Shown here: one piece after another, positions 5,722 through 13,508 of the stretch
Numbering within the stretch: the stretch's first letter is position 1
How the letters are laid out: each line of letters opens with the position of its first letter
Source of the DNA: Myxococcales bacterium
GTDB lineage: Bacteria > Myxococcota > Polyangia > Fen-1088
DNA: 14,333 nt
Assembly (NCBI GenBank): GCA_003155465.1
Contig: PMCR01000330.1
Span: forward strand, 1,464 to 15,796
Direction of reading: 5' to 3'
Notes under the pieces: model-generated
The model's database searches: none
Seen by the model: only the letters and a program-made list of their open reading frames with translations
What the model was told of the DNA's origin: nothing
Position numbers and translations under genes: made by a program

Positions 5722-7806
5722 CTACTTCTTGTCTTCGCCGGAACTCTCGTCCGCGGGCTTGGCCGTCTCTTTTAGCTTCTCCAATTCCAGCGGGTGGTGA
5801 TGCTGCATATCATCCTCGGTCATTTCTCCGGTAAGCCAAACCTTGCTCATGGGCCAGACGTCCGGGCTGAAGATGACGGAGTACAGGTGCCAGATAATGA
5901 TGGCCAGAAAGGCGAGGGCAGCTTCGTAGCCGTGGATGGCGGCGGCGACGTCTATGCCCAGCTTGGGCATGTGGCGCATCGTCCATGAGGGGAACCAGAG
6001 GAGGAATCCCGTCACGCTCATGATGATCGAGCCCCAGACCACGGCCAGGTACTCGAACTTTTCGATGAAGTTGAATCTTGGGTATGCGGGGCGCTCTTTC
6101 GATCGACCCAAGTTGAAAGCGATGATTTTCCTGAGATCCCTGTAGTCCTTGATCCTCGGCATCATTTCGGTCAGGTCCTTGCGCGCCCGCCGGGAGGCCA
6201 GCACGAAGACCGTGTGCACGAGGACCAAGGTGATAAGCACGATCGCGGCGCCGCGGTGGATCAACCCGCGCAATTCGAAGCTCCCGGGCGTGTCGAAAAT
6301 GCCTTTGAAGAAACTGGACTCGGGGAACAGGATGGGAAGCCCGGTGAAGATGAGCGTCAGGAACGACAGCATCATGATGATGTGCTGGATGCGGTAGCTG
6401 ACTGGGAAGCGAAGGTAGACCTTGCCCGCCCGTCTGCGTCTGGTTTCAGGATCTCTGCCCTGCAGTCGGGCGAACAGCCTGCGCGCGTAGTGGCTGAACA
6501 GATCGAGAATGATGTAGGCGACGAATCCCCCCACCGTCCCTACGATCAGGATGATGTAGGAGAGCTTGATGAGAAACACCAACGGGTTGTCTTTGAGCGT
6601 CTGGTTCTGATGGATTCTTCCGAGAGCCAGGAAGCGGCTGGGGCCGGAATGGCAGTTGCCGCAGGTTTCGCCCAGGTTTTTGGGGTTGACCATCGATTGC
6701 GGATCGCTGGACGGCAAGATGTCGTGCGAGCCGTGGCAGCTTGCACAGTTGGCCGCGCGCTTGTCGCCGAACCCCTGGGCGATTCCGTGGAAGCTGGTCT
6801 TGTAGGTTGCCTCGCGGTTGGGCGGCATCTTGTAGCGCGAGCTCAGCAGCGCGTTCTGGTGGCACGCGCTACAGGTCCTGGTCACATTCCCCGAATAGAT
6901 GGGCGAGCTGGGGTCGTCGTGCTTCTGGATGGTGTGCTCGCCGTGGCAATCGGAGCAGGTCGGCACGTCCGCATTGCCCGTGGCGAGCAACTTTCCGTGA
7001 ACACTCGCCTGGTAGGCATTGGCAATCTTCTGATGGCATTTGGAGCACGTCTGCGGCAGCTTGTAGCGGTCAACGTACGATTCCTTCTTGGAGACTTTGG
7101 CGATGTCGTGTTCGCCGTGACAGTCGGTGCAGACCGCGGCCGGCAAATTGGTGAAGGCCTGGTTGAATTTGCCGTGGATGCTGGCGGCGTAGGCCTTTAC
7201 CCGGTCACTGCTTCTCATTTGCCACGACTTGTCTTCGCGGTCCACGTGGCATGAAGTGCAGGTGGTGGTGACGTTCTTCCTGGAGACCTGGGAGTCCGTC
7301 GCGGTCGGCGACAAGATGCGATGGGAGCCGTGGCAGTTCTGGCATTGGGGCGCGCGGGGGTCGTGTTTGCCCAGCTTGGCGATGCCGTGCACGCTGTTGC
7401 GATACAAGAGGGGGATGCCTTGGTTCTCCGCCTTCACCAGGTTGCTCTGGTGGCAGAGAGAGCAATCGACCGCATCGAAAGGCTTGTGCGCCGTGCGGCC
7501 CTCGGGAACCTCGGCTGCCGGATCGATCTTGTGGCAGGCGGTGCATCCGAACGCCTGATGTGAGGTGCCCTTGAACAGGTCGGGAGTTGCGGCCTTCAAG
7601 TCCTTTCCGTCAGTCTCGGTCTGGTCGGTGGCATGGCACTCGGCGCAGGCCGCGTCGTCGAGATCCTGCGCGCGGGCCTGCGATTTCAGGTCGGAAACCA
7701 GAAGCCCCAGCGTCACCAGGAAGATTGCCGCTGCGCGCTTCCGAGAGCGCGAGCGAGCGAACAGACGGCCCGCACCATGGGCACCTTCCTGCGCAGTCCG
7801 GAACAT
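5722..7806 (-). CDS. Undecahaem cytochrome c fused to a membrane cytochrome b domain (CbcL-like architecture)
   Basis: The product has 694 residues from the ATG at 7806. That start gives an Arg-rich n-region and a signal peptide or anchor (about 24-47, cut near A-R-A-Q). The frame stays open to 7995, but the extra 63 residues do not look like protein. Eleven CxxCH motifs lie at 54-58, 88-92, 115-119, 155-159, 183-187, 226-230, 254-258, 284-288, 312-316, 354-358 and 382-386. Many are followed by G-E-H or G-S-H, with recurring S-V-H-G/S-I-H-G/S-F-H-G histidines as possible distal ligands. About five membrane segments follow (408-436, 475-495, 517-537, 585-605, 623-648), with His475, 517, 531, 625 and 640 as candidate b-haem ligands, as in the cytochrome b561/Ni-hydrogenase b-subunit fold. 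The layout resembles Geobacter CbcL, an inner-membrane quinol oxidase feeding periplasmic haems. A role in quinol-to-periplasm electron transfer is inferred. The C-terminus is a charged cytoplasmic-type tail. Confidence 0.88.
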   Translation of the reverse strand: MFRTAQEGAHGAGRLFARSRSRKRAAAIFLVTLGLLVSDLKSQARAQDLDDAACAECHATDQTETDGKDLKAATPDLFKGTSHQAFGCTACHKIDPAAEVPEGRTAHKPFDAVDCSLCHQSNLVKAENQGIPLLYRNSVHGIAKLGKHDPRAPQCQNCHGSHRILSPTATDSQVSRKNVTTTCTSCHVDREDKSWQMRSSDRVKAYAASIHGKFNQAFTNLPAAVCTDCHGEHDIAKVSKKESYVDRYKLPQTCSKCHQKIANAYQASVHGKLLATGNADVPTCSDCHGEHTIQKHDDPSSPIYSGNVTRTCSACHQNALLSSRYKMPPNREATYKTSFHGIAQGFGDKRAANCASCHGSHDILPSSDPQSMVNPKNLGETCGNCHSGPSRFLALGRIHQNQTLKDNPLVFLIKLSYIILIVGTVGGFVAYIILDLFSHYARRLFARLQGRDPETRRRRAGKVYLRFPVSYRIQHIIMMLSFLTLIFTGLPILFPESSFFKGIFDTPGSFELRGLIHRGAAIVLITLVLVHTVFVLASRRARKDLTEMMPRIKDYRDLRKIIAFNLGRSKERPAYPRFNFIEKFEYLAVVWGSIIMSVTGFLLWFPSWTMRHMPKLGIDVAAAIHGYEAALAFLAIIIWHLYSVIFSPDVWPMSKVWLTGEMTEDDMQHHHPLELEKLKETAKPADESSGEDKK

Positions 7807-8132
7807 TGAATGGATATTAGGCCGCGCCCGCAGGCCGCGCGCAAGAAGAAAAGCGGACCTCGCCCGTCCAGTTTTGGCGCGTTTGATGCGTTGGGCTGGC
7901 GTCGTGGCAAGCCAACCGTTCGGCAATAGGCGCGCAGCATTTTGGCCGCGCTGTAAAATGACAAACCTGCCGGGAGGCTTCGCTGTGAGCCGCAATGATT
8001 CCGTGCGGACTGTGGAGCGTTGGGAATTCCATCATCGCAGAGCGGCAGCTGACAGGGATTCGCGTGGTCAGAGATTCAAGTAGCAACCGCAGGCTGCCGC
8101 GCTCGCTCGCCTTGAAAACCCCGGTCCGATCT
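7807..8132. other. Intergenic region upstream of the cytochrome b/c fusion gene
   Basis: This 326-base gap between two minus-strand genes should carry the promoter of the cytochrome gene. On the minus strand a TTGTCA near 7960 could be a -35 element, but no matching -10 hexamer stands out. I see no terminator hairpin with a T-run and no recognisable coding remnant. The in-frame extension of the cytochrome frame to 7995 is judged non-coding. Confidence 0.35.
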
Positions 8133-9448
8133 CTACTTTGCACGGGCGTAGATATCTACTTCATTGTTGGCGGTCCAGTAGATGTTGCAGGCATCTACTG
8201 CCAAATCCATTACCCGGCGGCTGCGACTCGCCCAGACGGTTTCGACGTCGCCACCGTCCTTCGGGGCGCGATATATCGCCTCGCCGTAGTCGCCGTAGTT
8301 CACCCAATAGATGTGTGTGTCATCAATCGCGTAGATAGCCGGCTGCGCATTGGGAACAATCGTCTTGCCTGCTCCCCCAGCTTTGGGCATGGCCATGATA
8401 CCGGGCGGGGTGTCGCTGAGAATGGTGTAGTAGAGGTGTTCGTCATCCACCGCCAGCAAGCTTGGCCAGTCTGATATGGAAACAAACGATTCGACGACCG
8501 AGGTCGGTCCGCCGCCAACCGGCATCGACAAGAAAGCGACGCCGTTGGCCCGGCTGTCGTCCATCCAGTACAGGGTCGCGGTATCGGCCAGAAGGCCGGC
8601 GATACCGCCCGCGCGCAGGAGCGTCTTGGCGGTATCGGTGGACGGGTCCCATCCCATGAGCACCTGTGGCGTGCCCCGGCCGCTAACCACCCAGAAGATA
8701 TCCCCGTTCGCGTTCCCCACCACCGATTGGACCATAGAAGTGGCAAGATCCGGGGGATTGTCGAACAACGACACCTGCCCTGTCTGAAGATCCAGGCGAG
8801 CCACGTGCGTGTAGTTGATGTAGCCGTTGTCTATCGCGCCTTGCGAGTAGAAGAGCGCTTCCCCTCGAGCCGTCAGCTGGGCCGGGATGTTGCCACCAAG
8901 GCGGAATATGGTGCGGGCGCCGGTGCTGAGCGAAAAGCCAACAATCTGGCCCTCCAGAGGAACATCGGGGGCATTGACACCCACGAAGACTCGATCTCCC
9001 ACGAGCGCGATGCCCGAACCAAGCAGCGTGCCTTCGAGATCGCCCAGGCTGGTCGGCGTCCGAGGCGCCAACGTGCACGGAAGAGCTGCGGCGCCAACAT
9101 CCGGCACTGATTGTGTGCCAGGTCGGTCTTGCCCGCGCTCAATGCGTCTGCCTCGCCCAGACTCCACCCGTCACGGACAGTCGCTCCATCCAGGTCGTGG
9201 TCTGTCCCCGAGTCCCCGCCCGCATCCGGTCCTGGCTGGGTGGCCAGGTCGGTCTTGCCCGCACTCGAGGCGCCTGCCTCGCCCGCGCTCCCCACGTCAA
9301 GAACGGTCGTTCCACCCAGGTCGGGATTAGTGCCCGAATCCCCGCCGTCGACAATTCGCAAAGGAAGTCCATGTCGACCACAGCCAGCCATCGCAGCCAG
9401 CGCGAGGCTGCAGACCGCAAGTACCAAGTGAGGCGTAAGACTCTTCAT
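8133..9448 (-). pseudogene. Propeller-like secreted lipoprotein, split by a one-base deletion
   Basis: The 5' part starts at the ATG at 9448 and gives a signal peptide (M-K-S-L-T-P-H-L-V-L-A...A-M-A-G-C, Cys24), then an Asp/Gly/Ala-rich linker containing two 42-residue repeats (G-G-D-S-G-T ... K-T-D-L-A). At about 9119-9121 the frame breaks. The first repeat reads CCTGGCCACCCAGCC where the second has CCTGGCACACAATCA, one base shorter. The continuation in the next frame (Q-S-V-P-D-V-G-A-A-A-L-P-C) stays open to the TAG at 8133 for about 330 residues. That domain has repeated strands such as V-G-D-R-V-F-V-G-V, L-Y-W-M-D-D-S, L-Y-Y-T-I-L-S, I-Y-W-V-N-Y-G and I-Y-W-T-A-N-N, typical of beta-propeller-type repeat proteins common in myxobacteria. 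Function unknown. Restoring one base would give an intact lipoprotein of about 440 residues, so mutation, phase variation or sequence error are all possible. Confidence 0.72.
9104..9360 (-). repeat. Two-copy 126-base tandem repeat in the linker of the propeller-like lipoprotein
   Basis: The minus strand encodes G-G-D-S-G-T-N-P-D-L...K-T-D-L-A-T-Q-P-G-P-D-A and then a diverged second copy G-G-D-S-G-T-D-H-D-L...K-T-D-L-A. The sequence ggtcggtcttgcccgc recurs at 9121 and 9247, exactly 126 bases apart. The second copy carries the one-base deletion that breaks the frame. Confidence 0.75.
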
Positions 9449-9564
9449 CGGAGGTTTCTCTGAGCTGGCTGCGATTGTATCAGGACGCGAGAAGCTCGGC
9501 TGCGCCTTGCCCGCAATGCGGCCCGGAAGGCCGGCGAAGATGCGCTCGGCCAACATGTCACTTG

Positions 9565-11211
9565 CTAGAACAAGTAGTCGGTATTGATGAAATTCGACGT
9601 CCGCCCGAGCAAAATGTCGCGCAGAAGGTCGTGGTTGGTCTCGTCCTCGGGGGCGGCCACCATGCTGCGAATGGAGAGGCAGCGCAGGGCATCGGAAACC
9701 GACAGGGTGGACTCGGCGCTGTCCTTGCGGCCGGTGAACGGGTACGCGTCCGGGCCGCGCTGGGATTGGGCATTCAGGTTCACGCGACAGACCTGATTGG
9801 CCAGAACGTCCACCAGGGGGCCGACCACCTTGGCGTCCTGCCCGAACACGCTGGCCTGTTGCCCGTAGTTCGAGTTCTCGATGAAATCCATGACCTCGGC
9901 GATGTCGTCGTAGGCCACGACCGGAACCACAGGGCCGAATTGCTCGACTGAAAAGAGCGACATCTGCGCGGTGACTGGATACACCACTGCGGGGAAGTAG
10001 AAGGTGCGGTTGGCAAGGCCGCCGTAGCGGTTGGCGACGTGGGCGCCTTTGCCGACGGCGTCGTCGACCAGAGCCTGCATAATGGCGGCCTTGTCGATCT
10101 CAGGCAACGGCGTGAGCCTCACGCCCGGCTCCCAGGGCAAACCAAAGGGCAGGGCATCGACCGCAGTCGAAAGCTTGTCGACGAAGCGATCGGCGATCGA
10201 TCGGTGGACAAAGAGCAGTTTCAGGCCGGTGCAGCGCTGGCCGTTGAACGACAGGGCGCCGACCACGCATTCGCGCACAGCCAGATCCAGATCAGCGTCG
10301 GGCAGCACGATGGCGGGGTTCTTCGCGTCCAAACCCAGAATGCAGCGCAGGCGGTTGGGGCGCGGGTGCTGTTTCTTGAGAATGTTGGCCGCGCGTGACG
10401 ACCCGATGAAGGCCAACGCCGCGACGTCGCCCTTTTCCACCAGCGGCCCGGCCACCGCGCGACCCTCGCCATTGAGAATGTTGACCACGCCCTTGGGGAA
10501 CGATTCGGCAAACCCTTTGAGCAGGGGCGCCTGGCACAGCATCCCGAAGCGCGGCAGCTTGGCCACCACGGGATTGCCCATGATGATGGCGGGAATCAGC
10601 GTGGTGAAGGTTTCGTTGAGCGGATAGTTGAATGGGCCCATGCACAGGGTCACCCCGAGGGGCGCGCGGCGGATCTGGGCCAGGATGCCCGCGGTGCGAG
10701 AGAATCGCCCGGCTGTCCGGTCCAACTCCTTGAGCGCCTCGACCGTTTCCAGCGTGTACTGGATGGTGCGATCGAATTCCTTCTCCGAATCGGGTCGCGT
10801 TTTGCCGATCTCCCACATCAGGAGGCGCACGACTTCCTCGCGCGTCTTCTGCATGGCGGCCACAAAGGCCTGCACCGCCTCGATGCGGCCGCCGACTTTC
10901 ATGGTTGGCCACGCCCCGCGGCCGTTGTCAAAGGCGCGCGCAGCAGCGGCCAAGGCGGTCAGGGCTTCTTCGCGCGAAAGCGCGGCGTGGCGGCCGAGCA
11001 GGCGGCGGCTGGTGACGCCGTCGCGGGTCACGCACACCGGTGAAGTCACCTCGCGGCTGTCACCGGTCCAACGCCTGACCTCGCCGTCGACCAAGTAGAG
11101 GTCGCCGTGCGGATAGGTGGCGCCGTTGGGCGCGAAATCCGCGGCCGGCGGAATGTCCTCGATCCGTGGGAAAAGCCCATCAATGCGCGCTTTCACGTCC
11201 GCCGCTGGCAT
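9565..11211 (-). CDS. GapN-like NADP-dependent aldehyde (glyceraldehyde-3-phosphate) dehydrogenase
   Basis: The product has 548 residues from the ATG at 11211, chosen because GAGGTG (11217-11222) lies five bases upstream; a TTG at 11226 is also in frame. The aldehyde dehydrogenase fold is clear. There is C-M-G-P-F-N-Y-P-L-N with the oxyanion Asn at 195, V-V-A-K-L-P with the cofactor-binding Lys at 218, F-I-G-S-S at 268-272, and F-N-G-Q-R-C-T with the catalytic Cys at 327. Also visible are E-Q-F-G-P-V-V-P (about residue 430) and the C-terminal R-K-D-S-A-E-S-T-L-S-V. The N-terminal extension (Y-L-V-D-G-E-V-R-R-W) and GQRCT favour the ALDH11/GapN branch, which oxidises glyceraldehyde 3-phosphate to 3-phosphoglycerate, making NADPH without ATP. 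Oddly, the usual E-L-G-G-K-N-P reads G-L-D-A-K-N-P, so the general-base Glu is replaced. The gene is divergent from the RCC1-like gene. Confidence 0.85.
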   Translation of the reverse strand: MPAADVKARIDGLFPRIEDIPPAADFAPNGATYPHGDLYLVDGEVRRWTGDSREVTSPVCVTRDGVTSRRLLGRHAALSREEALTALAAAARAFDNGRGAWPTMKVGGRIEAVQAFVAAMQKTREEVVRLLMWEIGKTRPDSEKEFDRTIQYTLETVEALKELDRTAGRFSRTAGILAQIRRAPLGVTLCMGPFNYPLNETFTTLIPAIIMGNPVVAKLPRFGMLCQAPLLKGFAESFPKGVVNILNGEGRAVAGPLVEKGDVAALAFIGSSRAANILKKQHPRPNRLRCILGLDAKNPAIVLPDADLDLAVRECVVGALSFNGQRCTGLKLLFVHRSIADRFVDKLSTAVDALPFGLPWEPGVRLTPLPEIDKAAIMQALVDDAVGKGAHVANRYGGLANRTFYFPAVVYPVTAQMSLFSVEQFGPVVPVVAYDDIAEVMDFIENSNYGQQASVFGQDAKVVGPLVDVLANQVCRVNLNAQSQRGPDAYPFTGRKDSAESTLSVSDALRCLSIRSMVAAPEDETNHDLLRDILLGRTSNFINTDYLF

Positions 11212-11324
11212 GGATACACCTCGCAAGGTTGAATTTCGGAAGATGGTACACGGCTTGTTGCCGGAGGTTCAGGAGATGTGTTGGCGCTCAGGTCGCAAGC
11301 GGACGCGCATGATACACTTGCCGC
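11212..11324. promoter_or_regulatory. Divergent promoter region between dehydrogenase and RCC1-like lipoprotein
   Basis: Only 113 bases separate the two divergent starts, so both promoters must lie here or overlap the coding ends. The dehydrogenase ribosome binding site GAGGTG is at 11217-11222 on the minus strand. No -35/-10 pair with acceptable spacing could be chosen with confidence for either direction, and no strong ribosome binding site precedes 11325. Confidence 0.4.
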
Positions 11325-12707
11325 ATGGCTTCGCGGACAGGCATGCTGACTATTGTCGTGGTCGGTGTGGGCCTTTGCCTGCTTGCATGTCTGGGCGGTC
11401 GCGGTGGTTCGGGCGACAACAGCGATGATTGCACCGGCCACTGCGAGCGAAGTCCAGGTTGGCCGGGCGAACCCACGATTGTGGTTGCGCCGGGCGGCGC
11501 CCTGATCGCCGCCATAGAGACGACACCAGGGGAGTCGGGGTCGGATTCTGGCGCGCCGATCACATGCGGGGTGGTCGACTCAGATGGAAGTCCTCTGCCA
11601 AGCGAAAAGGTGTGTCCAGCGTCGTCGCCTGATGGCGGCGTGGTGACGAACGCTTGCGCCACGCGGTACACCTGTGGCGCTTGCAGCCAGGTGTGGCTGG
11701 ACCTCGGCTTGGGTCGGTGCTCGTTCACCCTCATCGCCACCACGGGCGAACGACGGACAGTCGAGGTGCGCCGCTACGTCACAGGGCATCTGACCTGCCG
11801 GGCCGGGTGCGGCGGTCCCTGGATCGACCAGACGATCACCGTTACCGATCCCTCGCAGATCGCCGTCCCCTTCTCTCCACCCGACGGAGGGGTCAGCGAC
11901 TCCGATGGCGGAGCCAGAACCGGGGCCGGCGTTTTCACGCAGCTTTCCGCCGGCTCGGGACACACGTGCGGGCTGCGCGCCGACCGGAGCGTGGCCTGTT
12001 GGGGTGCCAGCGCCTACGGATCCGCGGCAGGAGGATCTTTTGCGCAGATCACCGCTGGCGACAGTCACACCTGTGGGCTACGGGACGACGGCAGCGCGAC
12101 CTGCTGGGGCGACAACTCCCGACGACAGTCCACTTCCCCGCTAGCAACGTTTACCCAGCTTTCCGCCGGCTGTCAGTACACCTGCGGGCTGCGGGACGAT
12201 GGCAGCGCGACCTGCTGGGGCGACAACTCCTACGGCCAGTCCACTGCACCGCCAGACGCTTTCACCCAGATTTCCACTGGCTGGATGCAGACGTGCGGGC
12301 TGCGGGACGATGGCAGCGCGACCTGCTGGGGCGACAACTCGTACGCACAGGCTGCTGCACCAGCAGGAACCTTCACCCAGCTTTCCGCCGGCTGGGTCCA
12401 CACCTGCGGGCTGCGGGCCGACGGCAGTGTCACCTGCTGGGGCGACAACTCCTACGGCCAGTCCACTGCACCGCCAGGCGCTTTCACCCAGATTTCCACA
12501 GGGTGGATGCACACCTGCGGGCTCGGGGTCGATGGCAGTGCGACCTGCTGGGGCGGCACCTCCGCTGGGCAGGCGCCTGCCCCAGCAGGAACCTTCACCC
12601 AGATTTCCGCAGGCTGGAGGCACACCTGCGGGCTGCGTACCGACGGCAGCGCGACCTGCTGGGGCGACAATTCCTTCGGGCAGGCGAGTCCCCCGGCAGG
12701 TATCTGA
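11325..12707 (+). CDS. Lipoprotein with seven short RCC1-like repeats
   Basis: The product has 460 residues. It begins with a signal peptide and lipobox (L-L-A-C, Cys22); the second in-frame ATG at 11343 would also keep the signal. Residues about 25-200 are a Cys-containing N-terminal domain (V-T-N-A-C-A-T-R-Y-T-C-G-A-C and G-H-L-T-C-R-A-G-C-G-G-P-W-I-D) followed by a short Asp/Gly linker. From Phe204 to the end come seven repeats of 35-37 residues of the form F-T-Q-(L/I)-S-A-G-x-x-H-T-C-G-L-R-x-D-G-S-x-x-C-W-G-D-N-S-x-G-Q. These are short RCC1-type (RCC1_2-like) units that likely close a seven-bladed propeller, each blade having two Cys that may pair. The location is probably the outer envelope; binding partner unknown. 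The stop codon lies five bases from the point where homology to the opposing HNH remnant ends. Confidence 0.88.
   Translation: MASRTGMLTIVVVGVGLCLLACLGGRGGSGDNSDDCTGHCERSPGWPGEPTIVVAPGGALIAAIETTPGESGSDSGAPITCGVVDSDGSPLPSEKVCPASSPDGGVVTNACATRYTCGACSQVWLDLGLGRCSFTLIATTGERRTVEVRRYVTGHLTCRAGCGGPWIDQTITVTDPSQIAVPFSPPDGGVSDSDGGARTGAGVFTQLSAGSGHTCGLRADRSVACWGASAYGSAAGGSFAQITAGDSHTCGLRDDGSATCWGDNSRRQSTSPLATFTQLSAGCQYTCGLRDDGSATCWGDNSYGQSTAPPDAFTQISTGWMQTCGLRDDGSATCWGDNSYAQAAAPAGTFTQLSAGWVHTCGLRADGSVTCWGDNSYGQSTAPPGAFTQISTGWMHTCGLGVDGSATCWGGTSAGQAPAPAGTFTQISAGWRHTCGLRTDGSATCWGDNSFGQASPPAGI
11934..12704 (+). repeat. Seven tandem repeats of about 111 bases encoding RCC1-like blades
   Basis: The units start at 11934, 12039, 12150, 12261, 12372, 12483 and 12594; the first is 105 bases and the others 111. 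Units 3-4 and units 5-6 are more alike in pairs than neighbours are: units 3 and 5 share S-T-A-P-P, and units 4 and 6 share Q-I-S-T-G-W-M. The same stretch recurs at 12221 and 12443, 222 bases apart, so a two-unit block was duplicated. Confidence 0.85.
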
Positions 12708-12711
12708 CCCG

Positions 12712-13125
12712 CTTTCCGTCGTAGACGAAGGGATCGAGTACATCCCCGAAGTCGTTCCTTCTGACGTTTATCCGACCGCAACACAGCCGGTAGTTCGACC
12801 ACTCGTAGATCGATCGCCAGCTTCGCGATTTCGGCGCGAAGTGATCCGCAGAACGAGATCCGCTCACGGGATGAATTCGAAAGCACGAGTATGCGCAGAC
12901 TTGATGATAGGCGGTCATCAAGTGGTCGAGCACCCTGGTCCAGTAGTTGGGAAACTGCTCGGTAGGGATGTCGCTTCCGCGGTCAGCGATCTTCTTGAAG
13001 CGCTTGCCATTCGTACGAGGGTGTCGCGAAGATCTTCCAACCATCCCCGCGATGGCGCACATGCCTGGCTGTCGGACTTTGAGGTCAAGACTAGCTGGTT
13101 CAGGCGCCCGCATCACCGGGATCAT
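12712..13125 (-). pseudogene. HNH endonuclease, TIGR02646/PtuB-like, truncated at the 3' end
   Basis: From the ATG at 13125 about 138 residues match my recollection of the HNH family paired with ATPases in Septu-like and retron Ec78-like antiphage systems. The N-terminus is I-P-V-M-R-A-P-E-P. Next come W-T-R-V-L-D-H-L-M-T-A-Y and C-A-Y-S-C-F-R-I-H-P-V-S-G-S, then A-D-H-F-A-P-K-S (His95 as the likely catalytic HNH residue). Y-E-W-S-N-Y-R-L-C-C-G-R-I-N (Asn111) and N-D-F-G-D-V-L-D-P-F follow. Homology stops near residue 138 (about 12712). The frame continues only as antisense of the RCC1-like gene, to a stop at 12595, so the C-terminal part normally present in this family is lost. The start codon overlaps the ATPase stop (ATGA), the expected translational coupling. 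Nuclease activity is doubtful. Confidence 0.75.
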
Positions 13126-13508
13126 GTCTTCGATGCCCTCCCATTCTGCGCGCCATGCTCTCGCCGAAAAGCAGTCCAGCGAACCCAGAAGCGATCGATC
13201 TCCCCGAGCGATGCACCTAGAAGCCGATCGACTCGCTCGATGTCTTGCTTCGATGGGCTAGGTTGCAGCGCTAGCTTCATCGCTTCGGAAATTGCCGCCT
13301 CGGCCTCGAACGAACGCGGTTCTTTGAGGTCAAAGGCCTCGCTTGCAAGCCAGGCGTCGACGTCTCCTCGCCGGACGAAGTCGCGGCGCTGCAGCGTGAC
13401 CTTGGCATTGGAGAAATCCAAGTCGAACCATGCGTCTTTCCCGTTGTCAAAGGACGGCTCGACCGAGGCCAAAACGAGGGGCGAATGCGTGGCGGCGACG
13501 AGCTGCAC
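13122..13508 (-). pseudogene. C-terminal fragment of a PtuA-like AAA/SMC-type ATPase
   Basis: About 128 residues begin with V-Q-L-V-A-A-T-H-S-P-L-V-L-A-S-V-E-P. This has the A-T-H-S-P switch-histidine motif at the end of SMC/OLD/PtuA-type ATPase domains, followed by the usual post-ATPase region (F-D-N-G-K-D-A-W-F-D-L-D, R-R-G-D-V-D-A-W-L-A-S-E-A-F). The Walker A, signature and Walker B parts are all missing. Upstream the frame stays open but matches a different protein (helicase-like piece), so the join near 13508 is a deletion fusion. The stop overlaps the HNH start by ATGA. In intact loci of this kind the ATPase acts as sensor and the HNH protein as effector in phage defence; here the ATPase cannot hydrolyse ATP. 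Confidence 0.7.

Noticed and set aside
6214..7254. Long open plus-strand frame (346 codons) inside the eleven-haem cytochrome gene
   Set aside because: It is antisense to the haem-motif coding sequence, has no recognisable domains, and is a codon-bias shadow.
9559..9578. Small inverted repeat ACTTG...CAAGT at the end of the dehydrogenase gene
   Set aside because: The stem is only five base pairs, overlaps the last codons, and has no T-run, so it is not a credible terminator.
11281..11316. TTGGCG plus GATACA as a promoter for the RCC1-like gene
   Set aside because: The spacing between the elements is about 23 bases, too long for a standard promoter.
11654..12724. Second plus-strand frame with Arg/His-rich repeats over the RCC1-like gene
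   Set aside because: It is an out-of-frame reading of the tandem DNA repeats; the frame with the lipobox and RCC1 motifs is the real one.
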